A DNA stretch of 42,351 bases from Limnohabitans sp. (GCF_030158565.1 NZ_JAOASQ010000047.1:1-42351), one strand, 5' to 3'. Shown: positions 16,627-25,511, numbered from the stretch's first letter. Made by a program: numbers and translations. Notes: generated by a model from the sequence alone, not told the origin.

Positions 16627-18458
16627 GTGCAGGCTCCTTCTTCGGCTTTGAGCGCGTTGCGGCGCATGTTGGCAAACAGTTCACGGCCCATGCCCACGCC
16701 GTTGGCAGCGCGCAGCTCGGCAGGCATTTGGGCCAGCGGGCGGGCGGCCCATTCGGCCTCGCTCACCAGCACCTGCAGGGTGCCTGCGACGCCATCTAGG
16801 CGGACCCGATCCCCGTCTTGCACCTTGGCCAGCGGGCCACCGGCTGCGGCTTCGGGCGAGACGTGGATAGCGGCGGGCACTTTGCCCGAGGCACCGCTCA
16901 TGCGGCCATCGGTGACCAGCGCCACCTTGTAGCCCTTGCCTTGCAGCACGGCCAGCGGCGGCGTGAGTTTGTGGAGTTCGGGCATGCCGTTGGCTTGCGG
17001 GCCTTGCCAGCGCACCACACAGACGATGTCGCGGTCCAGCTCACCGGCCTTGAACGCGGCTTGCAATTCGTCTTGTGAATTGAACACGCGGGCAGGGGCT
17101 TCGATGACATGAAAGGCTTCGGGCACGGCCGAGATCTTAATCACGCTGCGGCCCAGATTGCCTTGCAAGAGCTTCAAGCCACCCGTGGCGCTGAATGGGC
17201 TGCTGGCCGGGCGCACCACGGTGTCGTCTTGGCTGAGGCCTGCGTCATGCCAGACCAGCTGGCCATTCTGCGCAGAAGGGATGCGGGTGAATTCACGCAG
17301 GCCGCCAGGGCGCACCGTCAGCACATCGGCGTGCATCAGGCCCGCATCGAGCAGCTCGCGGATCACGTAGCCCGGGCCGCCTGCGGCCTGGAACTGGTTC
17401 ACATCGGCGCTGCCGTTGGGGTACACGCGGGTGAGCAGCGGCACCACGTCCGACAAGGCCGAGAAGTCGTCCCAGTCGATCACGATGCCCGCCGCACGCG
17501 CCACCGCCACCCAGTGGATCAAATGGTTTGTCGAGCCGCCTGTGGCCAGCAAGGCCACCATGGCGTTGACGATGCAGCGCTCGTCGACCAAGCGGCCAAT
17601 GGGCGTGAAGTTTTTATCTTTGACCAGCGCCAGCACGGTGCGGGCCGCTTCGCGGGTCAGCTCTTGGCGCACGCCCTCGCCCGGGTTGATGAAGGCCGTG
17701 CCGGGCACATGCAGGCCCATGGCTTCGAGCAGCATCTGGTTGCTGTTGGCCGTGCCATAAAAGGTGCAGGTGCCCTCGCCGTGGTAGGCGGCTGACTCGG
17801 CTTCGAGCAGCTCAGGGCGGCCGACCAGGCCTTGCGCGGCTTGTTCGCGCACCTTGGATTTGGCGCTGTTGGACAGGCCGCTGGTCATGGGGCCTGCGGG
17901 CACAAACACCGTGGGCAAATGGCCAAACTGCAAAGCCCCAATCAGCAGGCCCGGCACGATCTTGTCGCACACGCCCAGCATCAGCGCCGCATCAAACACA
18001 TCGTGGCTGAGCGACACCGCCGTGGCCATGGCGATCACGTCGCGGCTGAACAGGCTCAGCTCCATGCCCGGTGTGCCCTGGGTCACGCCATCGCACATGG
18101 CGGGCACGCCCCCGGCCACCTGCGCGGTGGCGCCCAGTTTGCGGGCTTCGTCCTTGATGAGATCCGGGTAGTGCTGCAGCGGCGCGTGGGCCGACAGCAG
18201 GTCGTTGTAGGCGTTGACGATGCCGATGTTGGGCGCACGCGGGGCCACCACCTTGATTTTGTCCAGCGCCGTGGCGCGGCCCTTGTCGCCCTCGGGCATG
18301 GCGGCAAAGGCATGGGCCACGTTGGCGCAGCCCAGGCGCTGGGCACCGGGGTCGCGCTGGGCAGCGGCATCGACCTGCTGCAAATAGGCCTGACGGGTCG
18401 GGCGGCTGCGCTCGGTGATGCGGGCTGTGATGGCCGCCAATGTCGGGTGAAGTGTCAT
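16617..18458 (-). CDS. edd: Phosphogluconate dehydratase
   Basis: A 613-residue member of the IlvD/Edd family that dehydrates 6-phosphogluconate to KDPG. Cysteines placed to hold the Fe-S cluster are C122 (MCDGVTQG), C164 (GVCDKIVPG) and C231 ([12 protein letters not shown]). The length matches Edd (about 600) and is longer than IlvD (about 560). The C-terminal [20 protein letters not shown] is a family hallmark. It is the first gene of edd-eda. The upstream region carries a HexR-like site at 18482-18496, between the start codon and the terminator of the small upstream gene. No zwf, pgl or glk is in the window. Confidence 0.96.
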   Translation of the reverse strand: MTLHPTLAAITARITERSRPTRQAYLQQVDAAAQRDPGAQRLGCANVAHAFAAMPEGDKGRATALDKIKVVAPRAPNIGIVNAYNDLLSAHAPLQHYPDLIKDEARKLGATAQVAGGVPAMCDGVTQGTPGMELSLFSRDVIAMATAVSLSHDVFDAALMLGVCDKIVPGLLIGALQFGHLPTVFVPAGPMTSGLSNSAKSKVREQAAQGLVGRPELLEAESAAYHGEGTCTFYGTANSNQMLLEAMGLHVPGTAFINPGEGVRQELTREAARTVLALVKDKNFTPIGRLVDERCIVNAMVALLATGGSTNHLIHWVAVARAAGIVIDWDDFSALSDVVPLLTRVYPNGSADVNQFQAAGGPGYVIRELLDAGLMHADVLTVRPGGLREFTRIPSAQNGQLVWHDAGLSQDDTVVRPASSPFSATGGLKLLQGNLGRSVIKISAVPEAFHVIEAPARVFNSQDELQAAFKAGELDRDIVCVVRWQGPQANGMPELHKLTPPLAVLQGKGYKVALVTDGRMSGASGKVPAAIHVSPEAAAGGPLAKVQDGDRVRLDGVAGTLQVLVSEAEWAARPLAQMPAELRAANGVGMGRELFANMRRNALKAEEGACTWL

Positions 18459-18481
18459 GAACTTGGGCCTTTGAAAGGCTT

Positions 18482-18496
18482 GGTAACAAAATTACA
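18482..18496 (-). promoter_or_regulatory. HexR-like operator upstream of edd-eda
   Basis: On the minus strand the 15 bases read TGTAATTTTGTTACC, beginning 24 bases upstream of the edd ATG. The consensus I know for HexR, the RpiR-family repressor that responds to KDPG, is TGTARTWWWAYTACA; this site matches 13 of 15 positions and keeps the half-site symmetry. A second GGTAAC half-site lies at about 18505-18510. HexR controls edd, eda and other sugar genes in many proteobacteria. No hexR gene is in the window, so the regulator is inferred. Confidence 0.45.
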
Positions 18497-18594
18497 TCAC
18501 CGATGGTAACCGCGAACAGTCGGTTTGCGCCGTTTGAACGGTTACAGACAGGGTACAAGTCGACAACAGGCTGTTTTGAAGCTGTTGCAGGCAC

Positions 18595-18619
18595 AAAAAA
18601 ACCCGCCGAGGCGGGTTTT
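18595..18619 (-). terminator. Rho-independent terminator after the small membrane protein gene
   Basis: On the minus strand a GC stem CCCGC/GCGGG with a four-base loop is followed by seven T residues, and it is preceded by A residues that pair with the first of them. It begins 20 bases after the stop at 18639. This is a canonical intrinsic terminator, and it separates the small gene from the edd promoter region. Confidence 0.88.
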
Positions 18620-18638
18620 GACGCTGCAGCTGGAGCGC

Positions 18639-18854
18639 TTACTTGTTCGCAGCTTCAGAAGCGGCTGGTGCAGCCGATGCAGGGACTGAAGAGGCCTCGG
18701 CAGGTGCTGCAGCGGCAGCCGCCACGGGGGCTGCAGGTGCGGCTTTCTTGCTCTTGGCGATACCGAAACCGATGGCCAGGCCAATGGCCAGCACGATCAC
18801 GGCGACCAGAACGGCCCAAACCACGGGTTGATTGTCATCTTGAGGGGTCGACAT
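18639..18854 (-). CDS. Small single-pass membrane protein with Ala-rich tail
   Basis: A 71-residue protein. A short polar N-terminus (MSTPQDDNQPVV) is followed by one hydrophobic helix (about residues 11-32, rich in V, A, L, I and G, with a GxxxG-like IGLAIGFGI), then KSKK and an Ala/Pro/Ser-rich tail to the end. The ATG at 18854 is preceded by CGGAGA at good spacing, and a strong terminator follows, so I consider it a genuine small gene. Positive residues after the helix suggest the tail is cytoplasmic. No function is known to me. It diverges from the ChaC-like gene with only 49 bases between the starts. Confidence 0.75.
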   Translation of the reverse strand: MSTPQDDNQPVVWAVLVAVIVLAIGLAIGFGIAKSKKAAPAAPVAAAAAAPAEASSVPASAAPAASEAANK

Positions 18855-18903
18855 GTGTTTTCTCCGAAAATAGTGGCGAGATTGTAATGGGGCCTTGTTG
18901 CAC

Positions 18904-19521
18904 ATGACTGACAGCTTCACCCAAGCCGAAACCGGCCGACCCACCCCGCCAGAGACCACGGCACAGCAAAGCGGCTTATTGCAACGCTTTCGCGCCCAAT
19001 GCGCCCAGGGTCAGGACTTGTGGGTGTTTGGCTACGCCTCGCTCTTGTGGCGCCCCGAATTTGAGGCCCAAGAACAGCACCGCACACAGGTCTGGGGCTG
19101 GCACCGCGCCCTCAAAATGTGGAGCCGCCTGAACCGGGGCAGCCCGCAATGTCCGGGCCTGGTGTTTGCCTTGTTGCCAGGCGGCAGCTGCCAAGGGGTG
19201 GTTTACCGCGTGGCCCAAGAGCAGGCCGACGAAGTGCTCACCCGGCTGTGGGCCCGCGAAATGCCCATGGATGTCTACACGCCCTGCTGGCTGCCTTGCG
19301 CAACGCCCCAAGGTCCCGTCAAGGCACTGGCCTTCACCTTGCCCCGCAGCAGCCCCAGCTTCACCGGAGATTTGCCCGCAGACACTTACCGGCAAATTTT
19401 TCAGCATGCCAGTGGACGTTTTGGCACCACGCTGGACTATGCCTTGGAAACCTACCGCAGCTTGCAGGCCCACGGTATCGAAGACCCGGCGCTGGCCGCC
19501 TTGTTGCGCCATGCCGAGTGA
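18904..19521 (+). CDS. Gamma-glutamylcyclotransferase, ChaC family
   Basis: A 205-residue ChaC-like cyclotransferase. The N-terminal glycine-type loop VFGYASLLWRPEF (41-53) is the family signature. The catalytic glutamate is E119 in LWAREM, followed by PMDVYTP, as in ChaC (REM..G.Y.P). ChaC enzymes cleave glutathione to 5-oxoproline and Cys-Gly. About 37 extra N-terminal residues, polar and low in complexity, precede the domain. The ATG at 18904 is chosen; a TTG nine bases earlier is in frame. It is a single gene followed by pdxH after 65 bases. Confidence 0.85.
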   Translation: MTDSFTQAETGRPTPPETTAQQSGLLQRFRAQCAQGQDLWVFGYASLLWRPEFEAQEQHRTQVWGWHRALKMWSRLNRGSPQCPGLVFALLPGGSCQGVVYRVAQEQADEVLTRLWAREMPMDVYTPCWLPCATPQGPVKALAFTLPRSSPSFTGDLPADTYRQIFQHASGRFGTTLDYALETYRSLQAHGIEDPALAALLRHAE

Positions 19522-19586
19522 CATTTACCGGCCTTGAATGACCTGCAACAAAGTGCGGCGCCAAGGCGCTGCCTATACTCCAAGCC

Positions 19587-20219
19587 ATGAACATCGCCGA
19601 CCTGCGCAAGAGCTACGAAAAAGCCGAACTCAACGAAAACGCCTCGCACGCCAATCCGTTGAAACAATTTGAGCAATGGCTGCAAGAAGCCATTGCCGCC
19701 GAAGTGCCTGAGCCCAACGCCATGACCGTGGCCACCGTGGGCAGCGACTTGCGCCCCAGCACCCGGGTGGTGCTGATCAAGGGCTACGACGAGCGCGGCA
19801 TCGTCTGGTACACCAACTACGAAAGCCAAAAGGGCCGCGAGCTGGCGGGTAACCCCTTTGCGGCGCTGCAGTTCCATTGGGTCGAGCTTGAACGGGTGGT
19901 GCGCATCGAAGGCCGGGTGGAAAAAGTCTCAGACGAAGAAAGCGATGCCTACTTCCACAGCCGGCCGCTCGATTCACGCATTGGCGCCTGGGCGTCGCCG
20001 CAAAGCCAGGTGATTGAAGGCCGCACGGTCCTGGTGACCAACGCCGCCAAATACGCGGCGCAGTTCATGCTCAAGCCCCCACGCCCACCGCACTGGGGCG
20101 GCTACCGCTTGGTGCCGGACAGCTGGCAATTCTGGCAAGGCCGCAAAAGCCGTCTGCATGACCGGCTGCGTTACACGCAAGACGGTGATCAGTGGCTGCG
20201 CGAGCGGCTGGCGCCCTGA
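19587..20219 (+). CDS. pdxH: Pyridoxamine 5'-phosphate oxidase
   Basis: A 210-residue FMN-dependent oxidase that makes pyridoxal 5'-phosphate from pyridoxamine or pyridoxine phosphate. FMN-binding segments [14 protein letters not shown] (about 58-71) and [12 protein letters not shown] (about 75-86) are present, as is the C-terminal block [14 protein letters not shown] ending WLRERLAP, the family's conserved end. The length is normal. The start region lacks a Shine-Dalgarno. A TATACT hexamer (19574-19579) ends 7 bases before the ATG, which would give a very short leader if used as a -10 box, but no -35 is seen. Confidence 0.95.
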   Translation: MNIADLRKSYEKAELNENASHANPLKQFEQWLQEAIAAEVPEPNAMTVATVGSDLRPSTRVVLIKGYDERGIVWYTNYESQKGRELAGNPFAALQFHWVELERVVRIEGRVEKVSDEESDAYFHSRPLDSRIGAWASPQSQVIEGRTVLVTNAAKYAAQFMLKPPRPPHWGGYRLVPDSWQFWQGRKSRLHDRLRYTQDGDQWLRERLAP

Positions 20220-20239
20220 GCCAGAGCGCCTGAGACAGG

Positions 20240-21199
20240 TCAGGCAGACGGCAACAAAGGCAGCACCGCCATCACCACCGACACGCTGACCAGCGCCATG
20301 GCCGTGGACACGGCCACCGCTGCGGTGACGGTGTCTTCTTCCTTGCGGTAACGCTGCGAAAACAAAAACACATTGGCCCCGATAGGCAATGCGGCCACCA
20401 CCACCATGACCGACAGGTGCAAGCCGCGCATGCCCAGCGCCCAACCCACGGCCGCCATGAGCAGCGGGTGCACCACGGTCTTGACCAGCGACAGGCGCAC
20501 GGCTTCCTTCAAGCGCGCACCGATGGAAGTCTGCGACAAAGTGATGCCCACCAACACCAGTGCCACCGGACCAAAGGCACTGCCCAGCAGCTGCAAGGGT
20601 TTGTCCACCACGGGGTGCAGCCCCCAATCGGTTTGGGCATACAGCAAACCCGCCAAGATGGGCAAGGGCACCGGGTGGACGATGGCGCTGCGCACCGCTT
20701 GCCACACGGTCCGCAACATGTGCCGCTGTTCGCCCGTTTCAGCGGCTTGCTCGCGCGCCATCTGCAGCTCCAGCACCAAGGTCGCCAGGGTCAGCAACAC
20801 CAGCGCGTGCAAAGAAATCAAGGTGAACAGCAAAACCAGGCCTTCTTGCCCATAGGCCAAGCCGATCAAGGGAACGCCGATCATCAAGGTGTTGCTGAAA
20901 ATGCCCGCCAGCCCCAGCACCGAGGCCCGTGAATCGCGGCCATAAACCAAGAGCACGGCAAAGAACAAGCCCCCGGCCACCACGAAGTACTGGAACACCG
21001 GGCGCAGCTCCAAGCGCTCCAGATGCACCGAACTCATGGTGCGAAACAGCATGGCCTGCGTGAGCACCAGAAACACCAGGTTGGACAAGTCGCGCACGGC
21101 TTCAGGTCGCACCAGCTTGGCGCGCCCGGAGACGAAACCGATGAAGATCAGCAAGACCACAGGCAGCAGCGAAGAAAGGACGGGGTGGTCAAGGTTCAT
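20240..21199 (-). CDS. AEC-family transporter (auxin efflux carrier-like)
   Basis: A 319-residue membrane protein with about ten hydrophobic helices and the two-half arrangement of the AEC family. It begins MNLDHPVLSSLLPVVLLIFI and ends with the helix VSVVMAVLPLLPSA. Bacterial members move malate, malonate or other organic anions or metabolites; nothing here fixes the substrate. The ATG at 21199 is preferred to an in-frame GTG seven codons earlier. It lies 82 bases downstream of the TonB receptor on the same strand, and converges with pdxH with 20 bases between them. Confidence 0.87.
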   Translation of the reverse strand: MNLDHPVLSSLLPVVLLIFIGFVSGRAKLVRPEAVRDLSNLVFLVLTQAMLFRTMSSVHLERLELRPVFQYFVVAGGLFFAVLLVYGRDSRASVLGLAGIFSNTLMIGVPLIGLAYGQEGLVLLFTLISLHALVLLTLATLVLELQMAREQAAETGEQRHMLRTVWQAVRSAIVHPVPLPILAGLLYAQTDWGLHPVVDKPLQLLGSAFGPVALVLVGITLSQTSIGARLKEAVRLSLVKTVVHPLLMAAVGWALGMRGLHLSVMVVVAALPIGANVFLFSQRYRKEEDTVTAAVAVSTAMALVSVSVVMAVLPLLPSA

Positions 21200-21281
21200 G
21201 CCGGGGATTATCCCGGTCACTCAAGCCCGCGGCACCACGGAAACCACGTAGAGCCTGCGCTTGCGGGCTGCCCTGCTGCCC

Positions 21282-23276
21282 TCAAAAACTCGCTTGCACG
21301 CCCAGCTTGAGGGAACGGCCCGGCAGCGGCGACTTACCAAACGCGGTGCTGGTCAGGATCGAGGTCGCGCTGTAGGCCAGCTGGTCGCTGAGGTTGTCGA
21401 GCCGCACAAACCAGTGCAGCACCGCAGCGTCCAGCCTCTGGCGGTAAGACAGGCTGGCGTTGAGCAAGGTGTAGGCCCCGGTGGCCACACTGCCACTGGG
21501 CACGCGGTTTTGCGCGGCATGCCAATCGGCCCACAGCTTGCTGCTCCACGGCCCCTGGGCATAGGCCAGCGTGGCCCCCAGGCGCAGCGGTGCAATGCGC
21601 GGCAAGGGCTCGCCGGTGCTGCTGTTGGTGGCGCGCACCGTGTCGGCGCGCCAGTCCAGATCCAGTGTGGAAGGTCCTTGCCACAGGCGCTGACGGCCGT
21701 TGACTTCCAAGCCCTGAAAGCGCGCCTTGACGCCTTGATAGGCTTGCACAGGAAGCTCCTCCTGCGTTTCACCTGTGTTCATCAAGCCGATGTAATGGGC
21801 GAAGCGACTGGCAAAAGCGGTCACGGTCATGCGGTGGGGCCCGCTCTTCCAGTCCAGTCCCAAGTCCAAGCTGTTGGACTTTTCCAGCCCCAGCGCGCTG
21901 TTGCCCACCTCCCAAGCATGGGTGGCCAGGTGCGGTCCATTGGCAAACAGCTCGTAATCTTTGGGCGCGCGTTGCGACATGGCGGCATTGCCAGTCAAAG
22001 CCCAGGCAGAAGACAGCTTGTAAGCCGCGCCAGCGGCCAGGCTCCAAGGTGTGAAATCGCGCGTGCCGACTTCAAAACGGTCCAGTGAAGGGTTGCCCAG
22101 GGACTGCACGCGCACCGACTCCCAACGCGCACCGGCATTGACCTGTCCCCAAGCGGTGGGCAACTCTTCGTGCACAAACAACGCCCGACTGCGGGTGCGG
22201 CTGAAGGGTGCAAATGCCTCATCGCCCACGGCAGAAAACCGGCTCGACTCCAGCTGCGCGCCCAGCACGCCTTGCCACCCAGCCAAGGCGCGGTGACGCG
22301 CTTCCAGGCGCAAGTCCTGGCCTTGGTTGGCAAACACAGTGCCAGAGATGCCGTTGTCAAATTCGGTGTGCTGGTAATCGGTGTGGCTCATGCGGGCTTT
22401 GACGCTTTCAAACCAACCGGGCAAATTCCGCACTTGGCTTTCGAGTGCGTAGCGCGTGGTCTTCATGCCGATCGTCACCCGGTCTTCGGCCACGGTACCG
22501 TAGTCGCTCTGGTAGCTGTTGACCGAGGCACCCAAGTAACCATCGGACCAGAAAGTGCTGGCGCCGATGGCACCGCCTTGTGATTGGCTGGCCGAGTTGC
22601 AGATGCGGCGGGCGTAGCGGGTTTCACCCGTTTTGTCGCAGGCCAGCGACACGGGCACCCGCACATCGCCCGTGCGCCGCTCAAAGCCGTCCACATGCAG
22701 CGCCCAGCGGTCGTTGCCGGCCTCCACCAGGCCCGCTGCGCTGCGCTCGGCGTTGCCAGTGCCCGCCTGCAGCTGCGCTTTGCCCGATACCCCCGACAAG
22801 GCTTCGCGCGGGATGCGGTTGTCGATCACATTGACCACCCCGCCCACGGCACTGCCGCCGTATTGCAAAGCGGCTGAACCGCGCAAGACCTCGATGCGCT
22901 CGGTGGACAAAACATCCAGCGGCACCGCATGGTCATAGCTCAGGGAAGACGCATCCAGACTAGAGGCGCTGTTGTTGAGCACCCGGATGCGGTCACCGTC
23001 CAGACCCCGGATGATGGGGCGGCTGGCGTTGGGACCAAAGTAGGTGCTGGACACGCCGGGCAAACCGTTCAGAGTTTCGCCCAAGGTGGTTTGCCCGCGC
23101 TCGATCAGCTCGTTACCCCCCAAGGCGCTGACGGGCAAGGCGGTTTGCGTACGCCCCAACGGGTTGCCGGTGATGACCACCTCGTTCGCCGAAGTTTGTG
23201 CGCTGGCCACAGAAAAGCCCGATAAGGCAGACAAGCTGGCGCAGGCCAGCACAGAAAGAGATGGAATTTTTTTCAT
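21282..23276 (-). CDS. TonB-dependent outer-membrane receptor, ZnuD-like
   Basis: A 664-residue receptor: a signal peptide ending ASAQT near residue 27, a TonB box region (NEVVITG, 31-37), a plug domain to about 160, then the beta barrel ending in a terminal Phe (LKLGVQASF). The plug has the segments FGPNASRPIIRGLDGDRIRV and SSLSYDHAVPLDVLSTERIE and GGVVNVIDNRIP, which closely resemble the neisserial zinc receptor ZnuD and its relatives. A cysteine pair (LACDK and RRICN, about 17 residues apart) could form an extracellular disulphide-bonded loop. The barrel is not notably His-rich. A zinc or other divalent metal substrate is likely; copper cannot be excluded. It follows the small gene at 23349-23714 on the same strand. 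Confidence 0.82.
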   Translation of the reverse strand: MKKIPSLSVLACASLSALSGFSVASAQTSANEVVITGNPLGRTQTALPVSALGGNELIERGQTTLGETLNGLPGVSSTYFGPNASRPIIRGLDGDRIRVLNNSASSLDASSLSYDHAVPLDVLSTERIEVLRGSAALQYGGSAVGGVVNVIDNRIPREALSGVSGKAQLQAGTGNAERSAAGLVEAGNDRWALHVDGFERRTGDVRVPVSLACDKTGETRYARRICNSASQSQGGAIGASTFWSDGYLGASVNSYQSDYGTVAEDRVTIGMKTTRYALESQVRNLPGWFESVKARMSHTDYQHTEFDNGISGTVFANQGQDLRLEARHRALAGWQGVLGAQLESSRFSAVGDEAFAPFSRTRSRALFVHEELPTAWGQVNAGARWESVRVQSLGNPSLDRFEVGTRDFTPWSLAAGAAYKLSSAWALTGNAAMSQRAPKDYELFANGPHLATHAWEVGNSALGLEKSNSLDLGLDWKSGPHRMTVTAFASRFAHYIGLMNTGETQEELPVQAYQGVKARFQGLEVNGRQRLWQGPSTLDLDWRADTVRATNSSTGEPLPRIAPLRLGATLAYAQGPWSSKLWADWHAAQNRVPSGSVATGAYTLLNASLSYRQRLDAAVLHWFVRLDNLSDQLAYSATSILTSTAFGKSPLPGRSLKLGVQASF

Positions 23277-23348
23277 GGTTCAGATGTGAAAAGCCGAAGA
23301 CCGTCTGCTCAAGCCGAGGAGGGGCTGAACAGACGAGCGCTTGGAAAA

Positions 23349-23714
23349 TCAGATCTGAACGGGGGGTGCTCGGGCCTGCGCGGCCCACCACACTGGGAGG
23401 CCGACGGGCCTGTAGGCCAGACTGGGAAGTGCTGTCTGCGGCAGGCTTTGCAGCAGCATCTGGACGGGCCAGGACGCCAGCGCACTGACGTGCCCCAGGT
23501 GGTCGAGGACCTGACACAGCGCCGAGCCGATGGCATGGCCCTCACTGTCGTGTGCCAGCGAAGTGGCCGAATCCGAGACCTGTTCGACCGCTGAGACCGC
23601 TTGCTGAACCTGGTGCGCAATGCCGTGCCACTGCCCCCAAATCGGCGCCCACAGCAAAGCCGCGACCAGCCAAAGGGTCAGGACAAATCGGCTGCGAAAC
23701 AAGCGGTGAATCAT
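23349..23714 (-). CDS. Small secreted or membrane protein with conserved His pattern, metal-associated
   Basis: A 121-residue protein with a hydrophobic N-terminus (about residues 8-24, a signal peptide or anchor). Histidines and one Cys follow, spaced as WHGIAH, then AHDSEGHAIGSALCQVLDHLGH. The C-terminal third is Pro-rich and ends PPVQI. The pattern resembles small DUF2946-like proteins encoded next to metal-receptor genes; I do not know an assigned function. It lies 72 bases upstream of the ZnuD-like receptor on the same strand, so a shared transcript and a role in metal handling are plausible. The ATG at 23714 is used; a TTG six codons earlier is in frame. No strong Shine-Dalgarno is visible. 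Confidence 0.65.
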   Translation of the reverse strand: MIHRLFRSRFVLTLWLVAALLWAPIWGQWHGIAHQVQQAVSAVEQVSDSATSLAHDSEGHAIGSALCQVLDHLGHVSALASWPVQMLLQSLPQTALPSLAYRPVGLPVWWAAQARAPPVQI

Positions 23715-23777
23715 GAGGGTGACGATCAACAATTCAAACAGCCTGAGCTGTCTGACTTGACGATAGGGACGCTGATT

Positions 23778-24311
23778 TTATGCCCGAACCCATTGCGCAA
23801 AGGTCTGGCGGAACTTGGCCACCTTGGGCGCGGCCACGGCCATGCAATAGCCTTGGTAGGGGTTGCGCTCGAAGAAGTCCTGGTGGTAGTCCTCGGCCGC
23901 GCTGTAGTTGGCCAGCGGCTCGACCTCGGTCACGAGGGGTCGGCCAAAGGCTTGCGCCGCATTCAGCTCGGCGATCAGCGCCTGGGCTACATCGGCTTGT
24001 TCGGGCGTGGTGAAGTAAATGCCGCTGCGGTATTGCGTGCCCACATCGTTGCCTTGGCGGTTCAGCGTGGTCGGATCGTGGATGACAAAAAAGATTTCCA
24101 GCAGCTCGCGCGTGCTGATTTCCGTCGGGTCATACACCAGCTTGACCACCTCGTTGTGGCCTGTGCGGCCTGTGCAGACCTGTTCGTAAGTGGGCGCCAG
24201 CGTCTGTCCATTGCAATAACCCGACTCAACGTCGCTCACGCCGCGCACCTTCACGTACACCGCCTCGGTGCACCAAAAGCAGCCTCCGCCCAAAACCAAT
24301 GTTGCAGTCAT
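23778..24311 (-). CDS. msrA: Peptide methionine-S-sulfoxide reductase A
   Basis: A 177-residue MsrA that reduces methionine S-sulfoxide. The active-site motif GGCFWC is at 9-14, with nucleophile C11. The conserved GYCNG (31-35) and the block HDPTTLNRQGNDVGTQYRSG are present. A downstream Cys in NPYQGYC is a candidate resolving residue. The start ATG is preceded by AAGGAAA. It is followed on the same strand by the metal-associated small gene, 63 bases away, and preceded by repeat DNA. Confidence 0.96.
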   Translation of the reverse strand: MTATLVLGGGCFWCTEAVYVKVRGVSDVESGYCNGQTLAPTYEQVCTGRTGHNEVVKLVYDPTEISTRELLEIFFVIHDPTTLNRQGNDVGTQYRSGIYFTTPEQADVAQALIAELNAAQAFGRPLVTEVEPLANYSAAEDYHQDFFERNPYQGYCMAVAAPKVAKFRQTFAQWVRA

Positions 24312-24326
24312 GTTTTTTTCCTTGAT

Positions 24327-24484
24327 GGTTCAGCCTGGACCCCGGGTCTTCGCCCGGGGTGACAAACACGGTGGATGGTTCAGCTTGCACACCTGGCCTT
24401 CGCCCGGTGTGACCAACACGGTGGCAGGTCCTTCACGTGGCAAAAACCCGATGGCCAGTCATCCCGGACTGGATCCGGGATCCA
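24327..24484. repeat. Palindromic repeats between msrA and the LysR gene
   Basis: Two direct repeats of 50 bp (24327-24376 and 24377-24426) each contain one hairpin, ACCCCGGG/CCCGGGGT and CACCTGGC/GCCCGGTG (one internal mismatch), with loops of the type TCTTCG. A third hairpin at about 24460-24482 has arms ATCCCGGA/TCCGGGAT around loop CTGGA, matching the monomer at the other repeat sites. The GTCA/TGAC outer ends are kept. These take up most of the 207-bp gap. Confidence 0.82.
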
Positions 24485-24518
24485 CCTGGGTCACACCCGC
24501 AACACCCTGCTGGGCAAA

Positions 24519-25412
24519 TTATGAAACAAGGCTTTGCACACCACCCTGCACCGCCTGCACGAAGTCCTTGAGCGCCATCTGGTCGCGGCCACTGCGCCAC
24601 AGGCAGCGGGTGTCGTAACGCACATCGGCCTGGGCCAGCGGCACAAAGGCCACACCGGCCAGCGCCGACTTTTGCAAGGCCTGCGGCACCAGCGCCACGC
24701 CCAAGCCCTGCGACACCAGCGACACCACACTCAGCCAATGGCGCAACTCGTGCACCGCCGGGGGCAACCAACCCGCCTGCTCGCACTCGCTCAAGATGCG
24801 GGCGTGGTAGTCGGGCGACACCGTGCGCGAGACCACCACCAAGGACTCGCCTTGCAATTGGTCCAGGCCCACATGGCTGGACCGCGCCAGGGGATGCGAC
24901 TGCGGCAGACAGGCCACCAGCGGTTGGCTGACGACCAACACCTGATCAAAACCCGGCGGCACGCGGGGGGTGTGGACAAAGCCCACGTCCAGCCGGTCGC
25001 GCACCAGCTCGGACAGTTGCTCGCTGGAGCTGAGCTCCAGCAGAACCAGCTTCAGGCGCGGGTGGCTGGCCTGAAAGCGCCCCAGCAACTGCGGCAGCCC
25101 GCAATACAGCATGGTCCCGGCAAAGCCGATGTGCAGCTCGCCCGCCTGCCCTTCGGCCACCTCACGGGCTTCGCGGGCGGCGTCGCTGGCCTGGGCCAGC
25201 AGGGCGCGGGCGGCGGGCACAAAAGCCTGCCCGGCAGCGGTGAGCTGCACGCCGCGGCTGTTGCGGGTGAACAATTGCGCCCCCACAGACGCTTCAAGCT
25301 GCTGGATGTTGAGCGACAGCGGCGGCTGCGAGATCGACAGGCGCTGCGCGGCCCGGCCAAAGTGCAGTTCCTCGGCCAGGGCCAAAAAGTAACGCAGGTG
25401 ACGGAATTCCAT
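24519..25412 (-). CDS. LysR-type transcriptional regulator, probable gcdH regulator
   Basis: A 297-residue LysR regulator. The winged helix-turn-helix occupies residues 1-60 (MEFRHLRYFLALAEELHFGR, then AAQRLSISQPPLSLNIQQLE), followed by a type 2 periplasmic-binding effector domain (about 90-297). It is divergent from the glutaryl-CoA dehydrogenase gene with 99 bases between, the standard LysR arrangement, so it probably controls gcdH and itself. A fitting palindrome lies at 25426-25450. In other proteobacteria a LysR protein, GcdR, regulates gcdH in response to glutarate; the same role here is inferred from position only. Confidence 0.85.
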   Translation of the reverse strand: MEFRHLRYFLALAEELHFGRAAQRLSISQPPLSLNIQQLEASVGAQLFTRNSRGVQLTAAGQAFVPAARALLAQASDAAREAREVAEGQAGELHIGFAGTMLYCGLPQLLGRFQASHPRLKLVLLELSSSEQLSELVRDRLDVGFVHTPRVPPGFDQVLVVSQPLVACLPQSHPLARSSHVGLDQLQGESLVVVSRTVSPDYHARILSECEQAGWLPPAVHELRHWLSVVSLVSQGLGVALVPQALQKSALAGVAFVPLAQADVRYDTRCLWRSGRDQMALKDFVQAVQGGVQSLVS

Positions 25413-25425
25413 GTATTAAAAATTT

Positions 25426-25450
25426 ATATTGATGAATCCATAATCAATAT
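25426..25450. promoter_or_regulatory. LysR-type operator palindrome in the divergent lysR-gcdH promoter
   Basis: An inverted repeat with perfect 8-base arms, ATATTGAT (25426-25433) and ATCAATAT (25443-25450), is separated by 9 bases. It contains the T-N11-A pattern of LysR sites and sits in a strongly AT-rich stretch within otherwise GC-rich DNA, 14 bases upstream of the LysR start and about 60 before gcdH. It is the best candidate for the binding site of the adjacent LysR protein. Confidence 0.6.
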
Positions 25451-25511
25451 TAGACAGCTATTCATGCCGCCATGACAATCACCCTCAGCACTTTTTTTAA
25501 GGAGACACACC

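Noticed and set aside
19574..19579. TATACT as a -10 box giving leaderless pdxH
   Set aside because: No -35 element lies at suitable spacing, so I note it only within the pdxH entry.
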